Shown here: positions 8,127 through 16,265 of the stretch, piece by piece
Layout of the letters: every line of letters begins with the position of its first letter
Position numbering within the stretch: position 1 is the first letter of the stretch
Source of the DNA: Acidobacteriota bacterium
GTDB lineage: Bacteria > Zixibacteria > MSB-5A5 > GN15 > FEB-12
DNA: 64,000 nt
NCBI GenBank assembly: GCA_035529075.1
Contig: DATKXK010000006.1
Span: 40,435 to 104,434 of the forward strand
Direction of reading: 5' to 3'
The notes under the pieces: model-generated
Told to the model about the DNA's origin: nothing
What the model saw: the letters and a program-made list of their open reading frames with translations, nothing else
The model's database searches: none
Translations under genes and position numbers: made by a program

Positions 8127-10355
8127 ATGGGGGAAAACCAGGAGGAAAAGGAAGTGCGGTTTCTAGCGGACGTTCCGCTGGAATCGCTCGACGACGATCT
8201 GCTGGGGTGGGGGCGGCTTGCTGATAATGTAGTAGATGCTCTGCTATTGAACAGCGGTAAGAAGGGCTATGTGGTCGGGATAAAGGGGAGTTGGGGTTCA
8301 GGGAAAACCACGTTTCTGAATTTCGTCCGTCTGATATTTGACAAGCTCTCCACGGAGAAGGGCATAATCGTCTTTCGGTATAACCCCTGGCTGTATGCCA
8401 ACGAATGCCAACTGCCGAACTTCTTCACTGAGCTGGGTAAAGTTATATGGTGGCAGACCGCTGAAGGAAAACAGAAGGTGGCCGGTGAGTTGGCGGGGCG
8501 GCTCGAAAAGTACGCGTTGTACGCGCGTTCTTTAGAAGGAACGGGCGTTGGCCTGACACCGGTCGGGGAGAAGCTGTCCCGGGTGCGTCGGCTTTTCGAA
8601 ATGATGGCCATGTGGCTTCGGAAGCGGGCGGGCCAGAACGGACGACCCCTGCTTGAGCTTAAGAAGGAAATACAGAAACGTTTGGATGATCTGGCGAAGA
8701 CGGTAGTAGTGCTGATAGACGATGTCGACCGCCTTCCGCCACAAGATATTTGCGACGTGTTTCAAGTAGTGAAGAACAATGGTGATTTCAGGGGTCTGTC
8801 ATACGTGCTCGCGTATGATGAGGCAGTGGTGAGAGCAGCACTGAAAAGGGAGTATTGTCAGGAATACGAGAGCTTCATTGAAAAGATAGTGCAGATTGAA
8901 TTTGCGCTTCCGCCGCCCGACAGAGTCGTTTTAGGAGAGTATTTCACGTCCACGCTTGACACGGTACTGGAGCGCCTTCCGGCGACGGCCGAACAATACT
9001 GGTCGGAGCAACGCTGGTCGAACTGCTATTTGCAGTACATCCGGCATTTTGTCACGAGCTTTCGCGACGTGAAGCGGATTGTGAATGGGATCTGTCTTAA
9101 CGCAAATCTCGTCTGCCGTGACAATACCGTCGAAGTAAACCCGCTGGATTTTGTAGCCGTGGAAACCATCAGTGTATGCTTCCCTGACGTGTACGATTTT
9201 ATCCGCCGGAATAAAGGTATTTTTGTCTATGTCGATGATCCAACGGACCCATTTGGCGTTCCGCGAAAGGAAGACAAACTTGCGCGAAAGGCGCTCGATG
9301 ACACTTTAGACCGTGTAGAAACCAAGTACCGTCCTCTTCTCGATGGGCTGCTGAGGGATCTGTTTCCGCAGCTTCAGCATTGTGACGATGATTGGAGTCC
9401 GGATACAGCGTCTGAGCAGGAATGGCTTCGTGACCTGCGGGTTTGTTCCGCGAAAATCTTCGACCGATACTTCTTGTACGCAAACTATGTGGGTGACATA
9501 CCAAATGCAGACGTGCAGTTCCTTATCGCCAATCTCGGGCACGTGAGCGGTTGCCGCACAGCGGTTGAATCGCTTGCGAAATACTATTACACTCCCGGGC
9601 TGCGACGGCTGCTTGAGCACCTCGAGGCGGCGATGCCTATGGTCGTGTCCGCCGGGACAAATCCTTCCAACATAGTAGCCTTCCTTTTCGACGTAAGTGA
9701 TTATCTACCCCGGGACGAAGGGGTAATGGGGGGAATCCCCATACGTTTTTGGCTAACGAATTTGGTTACACAACTCGTTGCTGGTTCCAGCGATGAAGCG
9801 AGGGCTTACCTGCTACAGCAGGCTTTCGCGCAATCCGAGGGTGTGTTTGGACCACTGGCCGTGTTTGCTGTTGCTGCCGTGGAGGCAGAAAAGCAAACTG
9901 GACAGCAAGCCTTGGCCCCCGCAAACTCGCAAGGGATCCTCTGTCGGCAAGCTGCTGAGCGTGCCCTGGCCTGGATGAAAGCCGGGGCCCCCCTTGAACA
10001 TCGGCATCTTGTCTTCATACTCAGGGTCGCAAAAGATTTTTCGGAACCCAAAGAGTTTGAATTCTCCCTCCGTGGTATGCTTGAAGATGACATCAACTTC
10101 CAACGCTTTGTGACGCGGTACCTTGTGCGTTCGGAGAGCGTCGCCATAGGGCAAATTGCTGGGAAGGTGGACTACCGATACGATTTCCCTGCGCTGGAGT
10201 ATATTACCGATCTGGGTGCTATTCGCCGGCGCATGCGTACGACTCTTTTGGCTCCAGATGCGCCCGATGAAGTCAAGCTGGCGTTCGACGTTTTCCTACG
10301 GGACTTTGACCGGTATGTACATGACCCAAAGCCTTGGAAGCGGACTCGTCTCTAG
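8127..10355 (+). CDS. KAP family P-loop NTPase
   Basis: A 742-residue protein with Walker A GSWGSGKTT at residues 54-62 and Walker B VVVLIDDVDRL at 193-203. The FRYNPWLY segment after Walker A and the AYDEAVVRAAL helix after Walker B are typical of KAP NTPases. Many KAP proteins have a pair of membrane helices inserted between the two Walker motifs; here that interval is charged and lacks them, so the protein is probably soluble. The C-terminal 400 residues are helical and of unknown role. KAP proteins are often linked to phage exclusion or membrane-complex assembly. It sits alone between gyrA and a transporter, and its base composition looks more AT-rich than gyrA, so acquisition by transfer is plausible. 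Confidence 0.85.
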   Translation: MGENQEEKEVRFLADVPLESLDDDLLGWGRLADNVVDALLLNSGKKGYVVGIKGSWGSGKTTFLNFVRLIFDKLSTEKGIIVFRYNPWLYANECQLPNFFTELGKVIWWQTAEGKQKVAGELAGRLEKYALYARSLEGTGVGLTPVGEKLSRVRRLFEMMAMWLRKRAGQNGRPLLELKKEIQKRLDDLAKTVVVLIDDVDRLPPQDICDVFQVVKNNGDFRGLSYVLAYDEAVVRAALKREYCQEYESFIEKIVQIEFALPPPDRVVLGEYFTSTLDTVLERLPATAEQYWSEQRWSNCYLQYIRHFVTSFRDVKRIVNGICLNANLVCRDNTVEVNPLDFVAVETISVCFPDVYDFIRRNKGIFVYVDDPTDPFGVPRKEDKLARKALDDTLDRVETKYRPLLDGLLRDLFPQLQHCDDDWSPDTASEQEWLRDLRVCSAKIFDRYFLYANYVGDIPNADVQFLIANLGHVSGCRTAVESLAKYYYTPGLRRLLEHLEAAMPMVVSAGTNPSNIVAFLFDVSDYLPRDEGVMGGIPIRFWLTNLVTQLVAGSSDEARAYLLQQAFAQSEGVFGPLAVFAVAAVEAEKQTGQQALAPANSQGILCRQAAERALAWMKAGAPLEHRHLVFILRVAKDFSEPKEFEFSLRGMLEDDINFQRFVTRYLVRSESVAIGQIAGKVDYRYDFPALEYITDLGAIRRRMRTTLLAPDAPDEVKLAFDVFLRDFDRYVHDPKPWKRTRL

Positions 10356-10468
10356 GCCACGCCCATACGTGTTTTGCGCCATGTGCGGAGCATTGGGTGC
10401 TTTGGTTGCGCGGGCAGATCACTATCCCGCGATTTGCCTTTGCGGGCCGGGGGGCGTATCTTGGCCGG

Positions 10469-11419
10469 ATGCCGTACCTGGGTGAGCTTGCCGCACTTGG
10501 CACCGCGTTCTGCTGGTCGTTTACGGCCGTCTTTTTTTCCGAGGCCGGGCGGCGCATAGGCTCGTTCCGCGTCAATTCCATCCGCCTGCTCTTTGCCGTG
10601 ACGATCTACTGTATTGTCCTTCTTGTCACCACCGGCCGGATTTTTCCCGAGGATCTCAACAGCAGCCAGGTCTTCTGGCTGGCGCTGTCGGGCTTCATCG
10701 GCTTGGTGCTCGGCGACGGGTGCGGGTTCAAGGCGCTCGTCATGATCGGACCGCGCCTGACCACGCTGCTGTGGTCGACGGCGCCGATCATGGCGACGGT
10801 GATCGCCTGGTTCCTTCTTGGCGAACAACTCGGGCTGCTTCATCTCGTCGGGATAGGCATAACAATAGCCGGACTAAGCTGGGTGGTGCTGGAACGGCGC
10901 TACGGCGGATCGAATCAGTTCAACCTGCATCGGGAGCACCCTGATTCCGGCACGCTCTTAAAAGGCGTCCTTCTCGGGCTGGCGGCGGCGCTGGGGCAGG
11001 CGGCCGGTCTGGTGCTCTCCAAACACGCCATGCTGAACGCGGGAGGTATCCTCGATCCCATGCCGGCGTCGTTCATCCGGATGCTGTCATCGCTGATTGT
11101 CATCTGGCTGTTCGCCGGCCTCAGCGGGCGCCTGCGTGCCAACGTGAGCGCATTCAAGAACGGTCGGGCCGTTCTGTTTGCGGCCGGAGGTGCGACGATG
11201 GGCCCGTTTCTGGGAGTCTGGCTGTCATTGGTGGCGGTGACCATGATTCCGGCCGGTATTGCCGCCACGCTGAACGCCGCCACGCCGATTCTGATCATCC
11301 CGGTCGTCATAGCGTACTACCGGGAAAAGGTGACCTTTCGCGCGCTGATAGGCGCGCTGCTTGCCGTGGGCGGCATGGTGCTGCTCTTTTTCGCCGATGA
11401 GCTATCTGGATTATTCTAA
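10469..11419 (+). CDS. EamA/DMT family transporter
   Basis: A 316-residue inner-membrane protein with about ten hydrophobic helices in two EamA repeats. The first runs about 1-140, beginning MPYLGELAALGTAFCWSF, and the second about 165-310. This is the drug/metabolite transporter fold, whose members move small metabolites, amino acids or nucleotides. The substrate cannot be told from sequence. I chose ATG 10469 because the first helix follows at once; the frame is open further upstream but overlaps the end of the NTPase gene and encodes no sensible leader. No strong ribosome binding site is visible. The 3' end overlaps the next gene by 23 bases. Confidence 0.85.
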   Translation: MPYLGELAALGTAFCWSFTAVFFSEAGRRIGSFRVNSIRLLFAVTIYCIVLLVTTGRIFPEDLNSSQVFWLALSGFIGLVLGDGCGFKALVMIGPRLTTLLWSTAPIMATVIAWFLLGEQLGLLHLVGIGITIAGLSWVVLERRYGGSNQFNLHREHPDSGTLLKGVLLGLAAALGQAAGLVLSKHAMLNAGGILDPMPASFIRMLSSLIVIWLFAGLSGRLRANVSAFKNGRAVLFAAGGATMGPFLGVWLSLVAVTMIPAGIAATLNAATPILIIPVVIAYYREKVTFRALIGALLAVGGMVLLFFADELSGLF

Positions 11420-12317
11420 GTTTCAGGCCTTTCTCGCCCGGTATTTCAGCGAGCGGGCGGCTGGCCCGACCCGGGACAGCGGCTATTTTGACATTATTCG
11501 ATTCTTCGGCAGGGACGCGGTCGATCCGCGAGACATTGCCGTGCGCTGCGTGCCCGGGCGTTATCGTTTCTCGGACACGCGCATTGCCCGATTCGCGGAT
11601 GAAATCGCGACGGAACTGAGGCGGCAGGGGCGGCTTCTGGATGGCCCCACTGTAATGAAGCTGGTCTCGTTCGATCCGTCTGCAAGGCCGCCGATAATGG
11701 CCGTACAGGAGGCCGCGTATGAGCAGTCTTCCGGAAGCTGCTTTGCTCTCGATGTTGAGCACCCGCTGTTTGCCGATGCCGGAGGGACCCTGCGCGAGTA
11801 CTACAAACCGCAGTGCCGCTCCCATGCCGTGACGGATAACCCGCTCTGCATATGTCTGGGCGTATCGGGCATGCTCCTGACCGCCGGTGCGCGAGGTCCG
11901 TTGGTGCTGCAAGTGAAGCGAACCGGGAAGGTGGCAACGCTGGCCGGGGAGTATGGCCCGTCGGTGGCCGGAGTGGTGGACTTCACCGACCGATTTGAGA
12001 ACCTTGAACAATTGCTGAGGGCGCAGATGGCGGCCGAAATCTCCGAGGAACTGAACCTGCGTCCGGACGAATACACCCTGGAGCCTCTCGCGTATGCGCG
12101 GGAGATTTTCCGGGGGGAACGGCCGCAGTTGTTTTCGCTGATACGGACAACCCTCGACGCGTCCGGGCTGGCCCGCCGGCTGAACGGCACCGAACCATCG
12201 CGGCGTGAATTCGATTCGTTCGATCTTGTCGCCGCGGAGGCCCTGCCGCCCGCCCGGCTCAACTTCGAAGCCAAAATGAACTGGCATTTTGTCAGCGAGT
12301 ACCTTGACACTCTGTGA
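11397..12317 (+). CDS. Nudix-like protein with a degenerate Nudix box
   Basis: A 306-residue cytoplasmic protein that starts inside the transporter gene, so translation is probably coupled. The C-terminal half looks like a Nudix fold: a strand ending VVDFTD, a helix with AAEISEELNL, then strands and a closing FFN-like NWHFVSEYL. The classic box GX5EX7REUXEEXGU is only partly kept, with Ala in place of the Arg of the RE pair. Hydrolase activity is therefore uncertain, and a binding or regulatory role is possible. The N-terminal 150 residues are unassigned. Next to a DMT transporter it may handle a nucleotide-linked metabolite, but this is inference from position only. Confidence 0.55.
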   Translation: MSYLDYSKFQAFLARYFSERAAGPTRDSGYFDIIRFFGRDAVDPRDIAVRCVPGRYRFSDTRIARFADEIATELRRQGRLLDGPTVMKLVSFDPSARPPIMAVQEAAYEQSSGSCFALDVEHPLFADAGGTLREYYKPQCRSHAVTDNPLCICLGVSGMLLTAGARGPLVLQVKRTGKVATLAGEYGPSVAGVVDFTDRFENLEQLLRAQMAAEISEELNLRPDEYTLEPLAYAREIFRGERPQLFSLIRTTLDASGLARRLNGTEPSRREFDSFDLVAAEALPPARLNFEAKMNWHFVSEYLDTL

Positions 12318-12345
12318 TGCGGGTGGGTTCGGCCGGTTTCCGCCG

Positions 12346-12377
12346 CAAAAAAAAGGCCGCCCTGCCAAGGGCGGCCT
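12346..12377 (-). terminator. Rho-independent terminator of the lptB-rpoN-glpX-hpf operon
   Basis: An eight-base perfect stem (GGCCGCCC at 12355-12362 pairing with 12369-12376, loop TGCCAA) can be extended by one A-T pair. It is flanked on its left by a run of nine A. On the minus strand this reads as a GC-rich hairpin followed by U9, placed 20 bases after the hpf stop. It also lies about 30 bases after the plus-strand Nudix-like stop, but has no T tract in that direction. Confidence 0.9.
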
Positions 12378-12396
12378 GGCGCTGGTCCGTTGAACG

Positions 12397-12756
12397 TCAG
12401 ATGTCGACTTCGTCCTCGTCGGTCGACGGCCGGGTGGCGGCCTCGGTGACGTCGGCAATCTGATCGGGTCTCTTTCCTTTCAGCTTGCCCTTGTACTTTT
12501 TCAGTTGGCCCTTCATTTTGTCGACCGCCATGGCGATAGAACTGTACATGTCGTCGGTCTCGGCGGAACTGGTGAGAACATCCTTGTAGACTTTGACCTT
12601 TAGTTCGGCCATGCGGCGGTGCCGTTCCATGTCAAGGATCAGTTCGGCGGAAATGATGTTGTCAAAGTACCGTGTCAATCCGTCCATCTCAGCCTCAGCC
12701 TTCTGCCGAAGCTCCGGGGTGAGATCAAAATGGCGCGCCGTTATCACCTTCTGCAT
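12397..12756 (-). CDS. hpf: Ribosome hibernation promoting factor, short form
   Basis: A 119-residue protein with the HPF/YfiA beta-alpha-beta-beta-beta-alpha layout. It begins MQKVITARHFDLTPELR and includes the helix YSSIAMAVDKMKGQLKKYKGK, whose basic face contacts 16S rRNA. The family binds the decoding centre of idle ribosomes and promotes 100S or inactive 70S particles in stationary phase. The acidic C-terminal tail (about 95-119) is not the dimerisation domain of long HPF, so this is the short form. It is the last gene of a minus-strand operon with rpoN, the usual hpf partner, and is followed by a strong terminator. It starts 26 bases after glpX. Confidence 0.93.
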   Translation of the reverse strand: MQKVITARHFDLTPELRQKAEAEMDGLTRYFDNIISAELILDMERHRRMAELKVKVYKDVLTSSAETDDMYSSIAMAVDKMKGQLKKYKGKLKGKRPDQIADVTEAATRPSTDEDEVDI

Positions 12757-12782
12757 GCCGAGTCTCTCCTTTCCATGCCGGT

Positions 12783-13736
12783 TTAGTACTCTGGATTATA
12801 GTCAAAAAAGTGCTCCGTGACAATGTACCTCTTGGTTCGGGTGGACTGACGCATGACCACGGAGTGAGTGGTGGCGCCGTCGGCCCGGTAGCGCACCCCG
12901 TTGAGCATGTCGCCGTCGGTAACCCCGGTGGCCGCGAACATGACGTGGTCCCCCTGGGCCAGGTCGCTGGCCCGGTAAAGGCGGCTGAGGTCCTCGTATT
13001 CCGTGCCCTTGAGCCGCTCGGCTTCGTCGCCGAGCGGAGACAGCCGGGCCTGCATCTCGCCGCCGAGGCAGCGCAGCGCCGCCGCCGCCAGCACCCCGGC
13101 GACCGACCCGCCGGTGCCGACCAGCACGTCAATGCCGGTCCCGGGGGTGGAGGTGGCAACCGCCGCCGCCACGTCGCCGTCCGGTATCAGGTGAATGCGC
13201 GCGCCGGTATCGCGCACCCGCGCAATGAGTTCCTCGTGCCGCGGCCGGTCAAGGATCACCACCGTCAGGTCAGAGGCACCGTATTTCTTCGCGTTGGCAA
13301 TGCGCTCCAAATTTTCCTCGATAGGGGCAGACAGGTCGATAACCGAGGCCGCCTCCGGCCCGACGGCGATCTTCTCCAGATAGCTCACCGGGGGCTTCAG
13401 GAAGTCTCCCTGGGGGGCCATGGCCACGACGGCCAGGGCGTTGGTACGTCCAAAGGCCACCGAGTTGGTGCATTCCAGGGCATCCACGGCGACGTCCACC
13501 TCGTCGGAGGTGCCGCAGCCGACCCGCTGGCCCGTATAGAGCATGGGGAACCGCTCCCGGTCCCCCTCGCCGAGGATAATGTTTCCCTTGAAAGCGATGG
13601 AGTTGAAGGCGTGGTGCATGGCCTCGACGGCGGCCCGGTCGGCGGCTTGGGCGTTGCCTCTGCCCATCCAGCGGGCGGCCGCCAGAGCGGCCGCCTCAGT
13701 GGCCCTCACCATTTCAAGCGCAAGATTTCGATCCAC
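12783..13736 (-). CDS. glpX: Fructose-1,6-bisphosphatase class II
   Basis: A 317-residue GlpX-type phosphatase that converts fructose 1,6-bisphosphate to fructose 6-phosphate in gluconeogenesis. The GTG start gives MDRNLALEMVRATEAAALAA, the standard family opening, so the start is well supported. Metal-site residues expected from the E. coli enzyme are present at matching numbers: Asp33, Glu57 in GEGD, Asp85 and Glu88. The usual DPxEGT motif reads DALECT here, so Gly89 is Cys, and GEGE reads GEGD. These are unusual substitutions next to the active site but keep the metal ligands. The gene sits between rpoN and hpf, a place where it is not normally found. Confidence 0.92.
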   Translation of the reverse strand: MDRNLALEMVRATEAAALAAARWMGRGNAQAADRAAVEAMHHAFNSIAFKGNIILGEGDRERFPMLYTGQRVGCGTSDEVDVAVDALECTNSVAFGRTNALAVVAMAPQGDFLKPPVSYLEKIAVGPEAASVIDLSAPIEENLERIANAKKYGASDLTVVILDRPRHEELIARVRDTGARIHLIPDGDVAAAVATSTPGTGIDVLVGTGGSVAGVLAAAALRCLGGEMQARLSPLGDEAERLKGTEYEDLSRLYRASDLAQGDHVMFAATGVTDGDMLNGVRYRADGATTHSVVMRQSTRTKRYIVTEHFFDYNPEY

Positions 13737-13811
13737 GATACGCGGTCATCCGATAACGATAGTCCATTGTTCTGTACGATTTACCGACCGGACCGGTTGA
13801 TGATTTCTCGA

Positions 13812-15215
13812 CTAAGCAATTCGTTTCCTGAACCGCGCCGGTTTTATCCTTAGCTCTTCGCGATACTTGGTCACGGTCCTCCGGGCCAACCTGATGCCTT
13901 CCTCGTTGAGCATCCGGAAGATTTCCTGGTCGGAATATGGCTTCTGAGGGTCTTCTGCATTGATGATTTCTTCAATGCGCTGCTTGACCGAGCGTTTGGA
14001 AACGTCCTCGCCGTCATCTTTGGAAATGCCAGTATTGAAGAAATACTTGATTTCGAACACGCCCAGCGGAGTTTGCACGTACTTCCCGCTTGACACGCGG
14101 CTGATAGTGGCCACGTTCATATTGACTATCTGGGCGATGTCCTCCATTATCAGCGGCTTGAGGAAGGCCGGGCCTTTCACAAAGAACTCGCGCTGTTCCC
14201 CGATAATCGCCTCCATCACCCTGATCATGGTCGAACGCCGCTGGTTGATGGCGTTCAGAAGCCAGCGAGCCTGCTCCAGCTTCTGCCGCACGTAGGCCTT
14301 GGTATCCGCCGGCGTGGCGCTGCCCCGCCTGATAAGCTGCTTGTAGCTCGCGTTGACGCGAAGCTGCGGAATGTTCCGGTCGTTGTGGTAAACGACGAAA
14401 TCCTCGCCGTAGCGATCGACAATCAGGTCGGGAACAATCGGTGCCGCCGCCGGGTCAAAACGTCCGTAGGCGGGCGTCGGCGACAGGCTCCTGATGGTCT
14501 CCAGCGCCCGTTGCGCGCGTTCGAACGGCACGCCCATTATCTTGGCTATCTGCAGCGTGGATTTTTTCTCGAGATCACGGATGTGTTCATCGACCAGCCG
14601 GTAGGCCAGCGTGTGCTCCATCTTTTTTTCCCGGAGCTGGATCAGGAGTGACTCCCGGAGATTGCAGGCTCCCACCCCGGTCGGGTCGAACTTCTGTATC
14701 AGTTCGAGAACCCGGCTGATCTTCTCCTCTGCAATTTCGAGCTCGGCGGCCATCTCCGGGACAGAGAAGGCCAGGTAACCATCCGGGTTGATGTTGCCGA
14801 TGATGTACTCTCCGATGAGTTGGTCTTCCTCCGACAGCCGCAGGTAGGACAACTGCTCGGCGAGATGGTCGTAGAGGTTCCGGGAGGACGCGGCGGTCCC
14901 CTCCAGGCGCGATTCTTCCGTCTCACGGTGTTCCCGGACCTTGTATCCTTCCTCGTCGTCGAACAGGAACTCGTCCCAGTCGAAATCGTCCGACTTTTCG
15001 TCGTCGGCCGGCTCGTCGGGATCGCTCTCCTGCTCTTCGGCGGTGTCCTCGGCCGGTTCTTCAAGCTCCTCCACTTCCTCCAGCAGCGGATTCACGGCCA
15101 GTTCGTGACGAAGCGTCTGCTCCAGCTTGAGCAGAGGCATTTGCAGCATCTTGAGCGACTGTATCAGCTGCGGGGCAAGGGTCAGCCTTAGTGATGTTCG
15201 GAGCTCGAGTTTCAT
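13812..15215 (-). CDS. rpoN: RNA polymerase sigma-54 factor
   Basis: A 467-residue sigma-54. Region I is at the N-terminus (LAPQLIQSLKMLQMP, with a leucine- and glutamine-rich helix). Region II is a long acidic linker rich in Glu and Asp at about 45-100. The core-binding domain follows, and the C-terminal RpoN box ARRTVTKYRE that reads the -24 element lies about 15 residues from the end. Sigma-54 directs RNA polymerase to -24/-12 promoters that need AAA+ activators. None of those activators is encoded in this window. It lies downstream of lptB in the common lptB-rpoN order, with a 142-base gap. Confidence 0.96.
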   Translation of the reverse strand: MKLELRTSLRLTLAPQLIQSLKMLQMPLLKLEQTLRHELAVNPLLEEVEELEEPAEDTAEEQESDPDEPADDEKSDDFDWDEFLFDDEEGYKVREHRETEESRLEGTAASSRNLYDHLAEQLSYLRLSEEDQLIGEYIIGNINPDGYLAFSVPEMAAELEIAEEKISRVLELIQKFDPTGVGACNLRESLLIQLREKKMEHTLAYRLVDEHIRDLEKKSTLQIAKIMGVPFERAQRALETIRSLSPTPAYGRFDPAAAPIVPDLIVDRYGEDFVVYHNDRNIPQLRVNASYKQLIRRGSATPADTKAYVRQKLEQARWLLNAINQRRSTMIRVMEAIIGEQREFFVKGPAFLKPLIMEDIAQIVNMNVATISRVSSGKYVQTPLGVFEIKYFFNTGISKDDGEDVSKRSVKQRIEEIINAEDPQKPYSDQEIFRMLNEEGIRLARRTVTKYREELRIKPARFRKRIA

Positions 15216-15357
15216 GGTCTTTTCAAACGCAGTATTTGCTTAAGTCGACATTCCGGCAAGGTGTGTTCTCTGCAACTCAATATCGGAACCGTGGCGCAAC
15301 CGGTTTATACGGTCATCCGACTTCGTTCATTTATTCAACAAATGTCCGGCGCCCGTT

Positions 15358-16083
15358 CTAGTTAAGCCTGAACTTCTCTCCCAGGTAGATTCTCCTTGCC
15401 TCGGGATCATTGGCCAGGTACTCAGAGCCTCCCGACTTGAGAATCTTGCCGTCACACATAATGTAGGCTCGACTGCATATCGACAGTGTTTCGCGGACGT
15501 TATGGTCGGTAATAAGTACTCCGAGTCCACGTTCCACCAGGCGGCGAATGATCTTCTGGATGTCTTCCACCGCGATGGGATCGATCCCGGCAAACGGTTC
15601 ATCCAGGAGAATGAACTTTGGTTCGTTAACGAGAGCCCGGGTGATTTCCACGCGGCGGCGTTCGCCGCCGGACAGGGTATAGGCCTTGTTTTTTCGAAGG
15701 TGAGCGATATCAAGTTCACCGAGGAGTTCTTCCAGGCGGGCGCGCCGCTGCTTGTTGGTCATATTCCGGAACTGCAGGATGGCCATGATGTTGTCCTCGA
15801 CGGTCATTTTCCTGAAGACCGAGGCTTCCTGCGGGAGGTACCCGATACCGAGACTTGACCGGCGATACATCGGCCACCTGCTGATGTTGGCGTCGCCGAG
15901 AAAGACCCGTCCGCCGTCGGGCCGGATAAACCCGATAATCATATAGAAGGTGGTAGTTTTGCCGGCTCCGTTGGGGCCGAGCAGCCCGACGACCTCTCCC
16001 GGTTCCACTACGATCGAAACGTCGTCGACGACCGCCCGCTTCCGGTAGTACTTCAATAAATGTCTCGATTTCAAGATTGTCAT
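15358..16083 (-). CDS. lptB: LPS export ABC transporter ATP-binding protein
   Basis: A 241-residue ABC ATPase with Walker [11 protein letters not shown], signature LSGGERRR, Walker B FILLDEPF and the switch histidine in ITDHNV. The [13 protein letters not shown] segment after Walker B is the typical LptB form. LptB powers movement of lipopolysaccharide from the inner membrane through LptFG and the LptA bridge. The start ATG 16083 was chosen because it opens the first strand directly; an earlier in-frame start would add a cysteine-rich leader with no family match. It is first in the minus-strand lptB-rpoN-glpX-hpf operon. The 182 bases to the divergent TPR gene should hold promoters for both, but I could not assign them. 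Confidence 0.95.
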   Translation of the reverse strand: MTILKSRHLLKYYRKRAVVDDVSIVVEPGEVVGLLGPNGAGKTTTFYMIIGFIRPDGGRVFLGDANISRWPMYRRSSLGIGYLPQEASVFRKMTVEDNIMAILQFRNMTNKQRRARLEELLGELDIAHLRKNKAYTLSGGERRRVEITRALVNEPKFILLDEPFAGIDPIAVEDIQKIIRRLVERGLGVLITDHNVRETLSICSRAYIMCDGKILKSGGSEYLANDPEARRIYLGEKFRLN

Positions 16084-16265
16084 GCTATCAATATACGCCG
16101 TCAGGAAGGTCAAACACAATTTTATTCTACACGGGAAGCACAAAATTTGCTTACGCTGCGTATCCCTCGTGGAAATAATGCTTTACGGGCGCGTATAAAT
16201 GGTATTATGTACTACCCAGTTACCCGTAACCTGGCGATTACCAAGACCAGAGGCAAAGGATACCC

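Noticed and set aside
11307..12458. Minus-strand open frame across the Nudix-like gene
   Set aside because: It is arginine- and proline-rich as expected of antisense GC-rich sequence and has no motif.
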